Below, one piece after another: positions 6,171 to 10,242 of a stretch of 10,242 bases of DNA. The first letter of the stretch is position 1. Every line of letters starts with the position of its first letter. The DNA comes from Chloroflexota bacterium (GTDB lineage: Bacteria > Chloroflexota > Anaerolineae > Ardenticatenales > Ardenticatenaceae), in assembly GCA_003520455.1 (NCBI GenBank), contig DOUV01000781.1, positions 1-10,242 on the forward strand, given 5' to 3'. Both the position numbers and the translations under genes were made by a program. A model generated the notes under the pieces. The model saw only the letters and a program-made list of their open reading frames with translations. It did not search any database and was not told where the DNA came from.

Positions 6171-6445
6171 ATATTTTCTATGTCTTCGTAAGTCTCAGGG
6201 CCGGTCTTGCGCCTGATTGCTAGAATCACGATCTCCTGAAGGTCGTCATTAACGCGATAAATGATCCGCCATTCATCTAGCCGGAGCCGATACCGTCCTG
6301 GTGCATCGCGCAGCTCTTTGGCCCGTGGAGGGCGCGGGTCTGCTTGTAGGCGCTCAATCATACGTCGCGCTGGCGGCCGATAGTAACCAGGCAGTCTGCG
6401 TAGGTTGCGGCGCGCTTCGTCGGTATAGTCAATCCGGTAGGGCAC
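6164..6445 (-). CDS. RelE/ParE-family toxin (type II toxin-antitoxin)
   Basis: A 93-residue protein of the RelE/ParE superfamily, of normal length. RelE-type members cleave mRNA on the ribosome and ParE-type members poison gyrase; the sequence does not settle which. Family marks are ARRNLRRLP (11-19), ADPRPPRAKELRD (35-47), GRYRLRLDEWRIIYRV (50-65) and ILAIRRKTGPETYEDI (74-89). Basic and tyrosine residues (K43, R60, R79, Y86) stand roughly where RelE enzymes keep catalytic residues, so the RelE (ribonuclease) side is favoured; this is inference. The start is a GTG at 6445, overlapping the antitoxin end by 17 nt, with GGAG about 9 nt upstream inside the antitoxin gene. Such overlap is typical of translational coupling in these operons. 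A terminator follows at 6102-6080. Confidence 0.93.
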   Translation of the reverse strand: MPYRIDYTDEARRNLRRLPGYYRPPARRMIERLQADPRPPRAKELRDAPGRYRLRLDEWRIIYRVNDDLQEIVILAIRRKTGPETYEDIENIA

Positions 6446-6812
6446 CCTCGTTCTCCAGAGCCTCGATCTCCGCCCATACCTCCTCGTGAGAATAGAGACG
6501 CTCTTTGTCGGTAGCCAAAGCCAACTCGACTTTCAACGCAACGATGGTGTCTGCCTGCTCTTCCAATCGTTCCAACAGACGCTCCCGCTGCGCCGCTTCT
6601 TCCGCTGGAACTTCCCTTTCTAGCGTCTCCGCTTCAACTTCCTCGATCGCTCCCGCCGCCCGCAACTTCTCTACGAGTTCAGGCTTTGTTTGCGAGCCCA
6701 CATAGTCGTCATACGGGATGAGAACAGCCACCGGCTTGCCGCTGAGCGTGATCATCGTTTTGGACTTCCGTTCTTGGATACGTTTAAGGAGTTGGGTCCA
6801 AGTCTTTGCCAT
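6429..6812 (-). CDS. Phd/YefM-family antitoxin with an extended coiled-coil middle
   Basis: This is the antitoxin of the operon, first gene as usual. The Phd-type DNA-binding part is at about 1-40, with the diagnostic ITLSGKPVAVLIPYDDY (21-37). The C-terminal toxin-binding end resembles other Phd proteins (YSHEEVWAEIEALENE, 107-122). Between them is an unusual acidic, heptad-like helical stretch (about 45-105, rich in E, L and A). It brings the length to 127 residues against roughly 80-90 for common Phd antitoxins. Antitoxins of this family bind the toxin and repress their own promoter. A GGGAGG ribosome site lies 5 nt before the ATG at 6812, and a promoter and palindrome lie just above. The antitoxin call is secure; the purpose of the extra helix is unknown. 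Confidence 0.92.
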   Translation of the reverse strand: MAKTWTQLLKRIQERKSKTMITLSGKPVAVLIPYDDYVGSQTKPELVEKLRAAGAIEEVEAETLEREVPAEEAAQRERLLERLEEQADTIVALKVELALATDKERLYSHEEVWAEIEALENEGALPD

Positions 6813-6837
6813 GCCGGCCTCCCTTCGCCAGAAGGGG

Positions 6838-6866
6838 ATTGTACGTCAGTTCCTTCCAGACAGCAA
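6838..6866 (-). promoter_or_regulatory. Promoter of the toxin-antitoxin operon
   Basis: On the minus strand TTGCTG (6861-6866) and TACAAT (6838-6843) are spaced by exactly 17 nt, about 25 nt above the antitoxin ATG. The match to a sigma-70 type promoter is good. Confidence 0.55.
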
Positions 6867-6887
6867 AGTCCATATTCCATATGGACT
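6867..6887. promoter_or_regulatory. Palindromic candidate operator of the toxin-antitoxin operon
   Basis: A perfect 9-bp inverted repeat, AGTCCATAT and ATATGGACT, separated by TCC. It touches the upstream edge of the -35 hexamer. Phd-type antitoxins bind such palindromes to repress their own operon. It is AT-rich unlike its surroundings, and no other copy is seen in the window. Confidence 0.6.
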
Positions 6888-6944
6888 CAATGTTAGTACC
6901 GCTCTTTGACCGTCTTCATGACGACTCCAACGGTTTCGCCCTGT

Positions 6945-6990
6945 GGGGCATCCCCTCCCCTTGCGGGGGACGCCCTCCCCCACGGGGGAG
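6945..6990. repeat. Tandem C/G hairpins
   Basis: Alternating C and G runs can form up to three hairpins: GGGG/CCCC (6945-6955), TCCCC-TTGC-GGGGGA (6956-6970) and CTCCCCC/GGGGGAG (6975-6990). The last has 7-bp arms and a 2-nt centre. They lie between the toxin-antitoxin promoter and the helical-repeat gene; no role is apparent. Confidence 0.45.
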
Positions 6991-7068
6991 AAACTGGGAG
7001 CTTCCCAGGCAATACTTTCCGCAGCCGGATATGTTAGCACCTGAAGGCTCCGTCCGGGTCTGACGAGT

Positions 7069-7464
7069 ATGATCTTCCAAGTGGCCGAAGCGGTGGCTCG
7101 CAGCATACCGGTTGAGTGGGAGCGAGCAGAGGCACTGCGGGCACTGGCGGAGGCGCTGGCGCAGGCCGGGCGCTTCGCGGACGCGGAAGCGGTGGCCCGC
7201 AGCATCCAGCGTGAGTGGCCTCGAGCGCGGGCGCTGCGGGCGCTGGCCGATGCTCTGGCCCAAGCCGGACGCCTGGATGAAGCGTTGCTCACGCTCAGTC
7301 CATACAGTCTGGATGCGTCCTTGGAGGCCGTGGCGAACTGGGCACCCTCTTTCGAGGAGATCGCGCCAGGCTCATCGCTGGCTGTTTTGCGACAGGCAAC
7401 GCGCGTTGCCGGCTGGGTGCGGCCGGACTGGCGCAGGATCTCGGAGCTGCTCTCGTCGGACTGA
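7069..7464 (+). CDS. Short TPR-like helical-repeat protein, probably the tail of a larger gene
   Basis: 131 residues. Two near-identical 33-residue helical repeats are seen at 6-38 and 39-71, each built as AEAVARSI, then W, R.A.ALRALA(E/D)ALAQAGR. A distinct end follows: SLAVLRQATRVAGWVRPDWRRISELL. The repeats are also visible in the DNA as a 99-bp direct repeat (7084-7182, 7183-7281). Such TPR-like units normally come in long arrays in large scaffold or sensor proteins; two units and no N-terminal domain suggest a truncated C-terminal remnant. There is no ribosome site before the ATG, and C/G hairpins lie just upstream, which supports truncation. If translated it would be a small protein-binding helical solenoid. 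Coding character is secure; whether it is still expressed is doubtful. Confidence 0.6.
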   Translation: MIFQVAEAVARSIPVEWERAEALRALAEALAQAGRFADAEAVARSIQREWPRARALRALADALAQAGRLDEALLTLSPYSLDASLEAVANWAPSFEEIAPGSSLAVLRQATRVAGWVRPDWRRISELLSSD

Positions 7465-7522
7465 AGTCTGTTGCCGCCTGCCGCGGGCGCTCATCATGTC
7501 AACACACTCATGGTGCTGCCTG

Positions 7523-7653
7523 GGGCCGATACTGGTGGCGAAATCGGCTCCGGGGAGGGCGAGTGGCTTGTAGTGCGCGCTTCAGCGCGCTGAAGCGCGC
7601 ACTACAAACCGTCGCCCCACCACTCCTTACTAATTCGCCACCAGTATCAGCCC
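7523..7653. mobile_element. MITE-like palindromic element (131 bp)
   Basis: The terminal arms 7523-7542 and 7634-7653 are 20-bp inverted repeats with one mismatch (GATACTGGTGGCGAA is perfect in both). In the centre is a perfect palindrome with 20-base arms (7568-7607) containing GCGCGCTTCAGCGCGC. The two symmetry centres coincide to within one base, so the whole unit could fold as one long cruciform. No frame of note lies inside. It fits a non-autonomous MITE or REP-like element; mobility is inferred. Confidence 0.65.
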
Positions 7654-7703
7654 TGTAGTGCTGGCTACGGGGCTACGCAATCACTCTGCGAACGAATTGA
7701 GCA

Positions 7704-8900
7704 ATGACATTATACGCCCACCACACGAGCGGCGATCATCTCCGTGAACAGTTCCTGTTGCGCCCGGACGTCATCTTCCTCAACCACGGCTCCTTCGGCG
7801 CCTGCCCGCGCCCGGTCTTCGAGGTCTACCAGCGGTGGCAGCTCGAGCTCCAGCGCCAGCCGGTCGAGTTCCTCGGGCGGCGCTTCAACGAGCTGATGCG
7901 CGCCGCCCGCGGGCCGCTGGCGGCCTTCGTCGGCGCCGACCCCGACGACCTGGTCTACGTCCCTAACGCCACTACCGGGCTCAACGTCGTGGCCCGCTCG
8001 CTGCCGCTGCGGCCGGGCGACGAGGTGCTGAGCACCGACCACGAGTACGGCGCGCTGGACCGCACCTGGCGCTTCATCTGCCGGAGGCGGGGCGCCCATT
8101 ACATCAACCACCCGCTGCCGGTGCCGCTCGAGTCGCAGGAGCAGGTGGTCGAGGCGCTCTGGTCGCGGGTGACGGCGCACACGCGCGTCCTCTTCCTGAG
8201 CCACATCACCTCGCCCACGGCGCTCATCCTGCCGGTGGCCGAGCTGGTCCGGCGGGCGCGTGAGGCCGGCATCCTCACCGTCATCGACGGCGCCCACGCG
8301 CCGGGCCAGGTCCCGCTCGACCTGACGGCCCTGGGCGCCGATTTCTACGCGGGGAACCTGCACAAGTGGGTCTGCGCGCCGCCCGGCAGCGCCTTCCTCT
8401 ACGCCCGTCGCGAGGTCCAGCCGCTGCTGGAACCGCTGGTGGTCAGTTGGGGCTGGCAGAGCGAGACGCCCGGCTCCTCGCGCTTCATCGACGAGCAGGA
8501 GTGGCAGGGCACCCGCGACATCGCCGCCTTCCTGGCCGTCCCGGCAGCGCTCGAGTTTCTGGCCACGCATGACTGGCCGCGGGTGCAGCGCGAGTGCCAC
8601 GAGCTGGCCCGAACCGCGCGCCGCCAGATCAGCGCGCTGACCGGCCTCGAACCGCTCACTCCCGATTCGCCCGATTGGTACGCTCAGATGGTAGCCCTGC
8701 CGCTGCCGCCCTGCCACGGCGAGGTCTTGAAGCAGCGGCTCTACGACGAGTTCGCCGTCGAGGTGCCCATCCTCAGCTGGAACGGGCGCCAGCTCGTCCG
8801 CGTCTCGATTCAGGGCTACACCACGCCCGGCGATGTGGACGCGTTGGTGACCGGGCTGGCGGCGCTGCTCCCCGAAGGGCGTGGTGCGGGTCTTGGGTGA
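7704..8900 (+). CDS. Class V PLP-dependent aminotransferase (isopenicillin-N-epimerase-like)
   Basis: A 398-residue cytoplasmic fold-type I enzyme of the aminotransferase class V group, full length for the family. The N-terminal FLNHGSFGACPRPV (25-38), the phosphate-binding NATTGLN (88-94), H113 in TDHEYGALD, and D195 with H198 in VIDGAHAPGQ are present; D195 would hold the pyridine nitrogen. Lys221 in GNLHKWVCAPPGSAFLY is the expected PLP-binding lysine. WQGTRDIAA (267-275) is also typical, and the C-terminal small domain ends near LPEG. The subgroup is annotated as isopenicillin-N-epimerase-like or cysteine-desulfurase-like. No antibiotic biosynthesis genes are nearby, so a racemase, lyase or desulfurase-like role is equally possible. 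The ribosome site is weak (GAG at about -6), but the start fits the family. The gene stands alone after the 131-bp palindromic element. Confidence 0.95.
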   Translation: MTLYAHHTSGDHLREQFLLRPDVIFLNHGSFGACPRPVFEVYQRWQLELQRQPVEFLGRRFNELMRAARGPLAAFVGADPDDLVYVPNATTGLNVVARSLPLRPGDEVLSTDHEYGALDRTWRFICRRRGAHYINHPLPVPLESQEQVVEALWSRVTAHTRVLFLSHITSPTALILPVAELVRRAREAGILTVIDGAHAPGQVPLDLTALGADFYAGNLHKWVCAPPGSAFLYARREVQPLLEPLVVSWGWQSETPGSSRFIDEQEWQGTRDIAAFLAVPAALEFLATHDWPRVQRECHELARTARRQISALTGLEPLTPDSPDWYAQMVALPLPPCHGEVLKQRLYDEFAVEVPILSWNGRQLVRVSIQGYTTPGDVDALVTGLAALLPEGRGAGLG

Positions 8901-9452
8901 GGACGCCAGAATAGAACGCCGATCCCCGTTGCCTCCTGGGGACGGGACGCCCTTGCGAGGTAGTGCTGCCGGGGGGCGTTCCACGGGGCGTGATGCGGGC
9001 GAAGTCTCGCAGATCGCCAGGCGCTTGACTGGGCGTTGACCGGCGCGCATCTGCGCTGATCGGCGTTCCACGGTTGCGGCCAGATCACGCGCTCCGCCCC
9101 CACGTTTTCGGCTCGCTCGATTCATGTGCGGTTCAGACTCGCCTACCGTCGGTACAACCCCAGCCCTACCGCCGGGCGCCTCTCGTCCAGCGACGACGGT
9201 CGCCGGGTGACTTTTATCTCGGGGCCGCAATGACTTCTCACCGTTCATCGCTGCCCGTCCCAGATGTATCATGAAACCCCGGGAGTGCTTCCGCCCCCAG
9301 ATCGTTGACAGGAGTTCCGCAAGCAACGGGTTGAGCGAGCAGCGGGCGCTCCGGCGCTGCATGCGGCTGATTAGCAGGCCGGCTGACGCGGGTGCGCGGC
9401 CCCTTCGGGTTGATGGCTGGTTGCCGTTTCGGTTGCCAGATGGAGGTGTCCC
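8901..9452. other. Non-coding stretch of 552 nt
   Basis: I see no gene. Open frames here have no ribosome site and R- and P-rich shadow composition. One weak promoter guess (TTCATC 9244-9249, 17 nt, TATCAT 9267-9272, plus strand) could serve the methyltransferase gene at 9453. Confidence 0.45.
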
Positions 9453-10085
9453 ATGTGGTTGGATCGGGTCGAAAGGTGGGTGCGCCGGGCAGGGGCCTTG
9501 GGGGTGCTCATCTTCATTGGGGCCATGGCGGTCGGGCTGTGGCGGGGATTTCGCCATCCCAAGGGGCGGACGACCGGCCCGGTGCCTGCGTTCGTGCGGG
9601 CCTTTTCGGGAGGATCTCTGGCCTTCTACCTCCCGGCGAGCGCTCTGGGCTTTGGCCTGACGTATCTGCTTTGGCGCCCCCTCCGGCTGACCCTCTCCAC
9701 GTCGGTGCGGGCTGGAGCGCTCATCCTCGGCGCGCTGCTCTACTTCCCTGGCCTGGCGCTGATGCTGTGGGGGCGGTTGGCCCTGGGAGAGATGTACAAC
9801 GTCTCCACTTCGGTCGGCGTGCAACTCTACGCCGACCACCGGCTGGTCACCTGCGGTCCTTTTACTCTGATGCGCCATCCAATGTACGTAGGGGGCCAAC
9901 TGGCCGAGCTGGGAGCTCTGTTGATCTACCGCACCTGGGCCACCCTCCTCATCGCCGCCCTGAATATTCCGGTCCTGTGGTTGCGTGCCCGGCGGGAGGA
10001 GCAGGCGCTGGCGGCGGAATTCGGCGAGCAGTGGGTGGCGTACTCGCAGCGGGTGCCGGCCTGGATCCCGCGCCTCAGCAGGTGA
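9453..10085 (+). CDS. Isoprenylcysteine/phospholipid methyltransferase-like membrane protein
   Basis: A 210-residue integral membrane protein of the ICMT/PEMT-like superfamily, whose members use S-adenosylmethionine to methylate lipid-like or prenylated substrates. Hydrophobic segments lie near 13-30, 54-73, 88-108 and 148-177. The C-terminal signature is complete: GPFTLMRHPMYVGG (135-148), then RARREEQALAAEFGEQWVAY (178-197) and VPAWIP (201-206). The RHP, REE and FG...Y residues form the cofactor site in known members. Bacteria lack a Ras-type substrate, so a lipid, quinone-like or small-molecule substrate is more likely; the sequence does not say which. GGAGG lies 6 nt before the ATG, fixing the start. 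Length is normal and nothing is broken. No partner gene is within 500 nt upstream, and the next gene is beyond the window edge. Confidence 0.93.
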   Translation: MWLDRVERWVRRAGALGVLIFIGAMAVGLWRGFRHPKGRTTGPVPAFVRAFSGGSLAFYLPASALGFGLTYLLWRPLRLTLSTSVRAGALILGALLYFPGLALMLWGRLALGEMYNVSTSVGVQLYADHRLVTCGPFTLMRHPMYVGGQLAELGALLIYRTWATLLIAALNIPVLWLRARREEQALAAEFGEQWVAYSQRVPAWIPRLSR

Positions 10086-10242
10086 AGTCGCCCGGATAGC
10101 GCGGGCTGTGAGGTGTTCTCGCTCTTCCCGGAGTGCAATACGCGCTGGCCGGAGCATCGATGTGACGCGCGTTCCTGTGATGGTCTATACCCCCGTGAGC
10201 TTCTCCTCTGCGCCCGTGGTATCACTAACAGGACTTACGCAG
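10086..10242. other. Intergenic end of the window
   Basis: No gene is seen. The last bases (ACAGGACTTACGCAG) resemble the kind of short terminal sequence found at insertion-sequence ends, but nothing beyond the edge can be checked. Confidence 0.25.

Noticed and set aside
8914..9068. 11-bp inverted repeat GAACGCCGATC / GATCGGCGTTC spaced 133 nt apart
   Set aside because: Eleven bases at this distance are near what chance gives in high-GC DNA, and the flanks do not extend the pairing.
7710..10157. Very long minus-strand open frame (815 codons) opposite the aminotransferase and methyltransferase genes
   Set aside because: It lies antisense to two clear genes, is rich in R, P, Q and H, has no recognisable domain and crosses non-coding DNA. 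It is a GC-driven shadow frame.
1..10242. CRISPR array, tRNA or rRNA
   Set aside because: No regularly spaced direct repeats and no tRNA- or rRNA-like sequence were seen on either strand.

Overview
The window is a GC-rich bacterial segment with accessory character. Single genes are separated by long non-coding stretches that hold many palindromes and decayed sequence. No rRNA, tRNA, CRISPR array or phage module is visible. I infer a Chloroflexota-like host, with moderate confidence. The grounds are the style of the helical-repeat fragment at 7069-7464, the dense short palindromic repeats between genes, and the mix of an IS110 element, a DUF5996 protein and a RelE/Phd pair. No single feature proves the taxonomy.

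Layout, left to right. At 1-684 (minus) is the N-terminal part of an IS110-family DEDD transposase, cut by the window edge. Its upstream flank (about 700-840) can fold, on the same strand, into the kind of multi-stem RNA expected of an IS110 bridge RNA. At 1150-2334 (plus) is a 394-aa multi-pass membrane protein I do not recognise. Positions 2335-2819 are non-coding, with several hairpins including a REP/BIME-like pair. At 2820-3548 (minus) is a classical short-chain dehydrogenase/reductase. At 3549-3965 there is no gene, but a 36-nt perfect palindrome. At 3966-4970 (minus) is a DUF5996 protein. Positions 4971-6060 hold frame-shifted coding-like scraps, a possible structured leader and a 161-bp element with inverted terminal repeats. 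At 6164-6812 (minus) is a RelE/ParE-type toxin and Phd-type antitoxin operon with a visible promoter, a palindromic candidate operator and an intrinsic terminator. At 7069-7464 (plus) is a short helical-repeat protein, probably the tail of a larger one. At 7523-7653 is a second MITE-like inverted-repeat element. At 7704-8900 (plus) is a class V PLP aminotransferase of the isopenicillin-N-epimerase-like type. At 9453-10085 (plus) is an isoprenylcysteine/phospholipid methyltransferase-like membrane protein.

How the genes work together: apart from the toxin-antitoxin pair, no two genes form an obvious operon or pathway. The SDR, DUF5996, aminotransferase and methyltransferase genes look like independent transcription units separated by 400-2700 bp. 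The strongest themes are mobile or palindromic DNA: an IS110 end with a candidate guide RNA, two different MITE-like elements, and at least four other palindrome types. I see no convincing multi-gene novel system. The best leads are the candidate bridge RNA, the unusually long coiled-coil-bearing Phd antitoxin with a possible antisense promoter at the toxin 3' end, and the unrecognised membrane protein.
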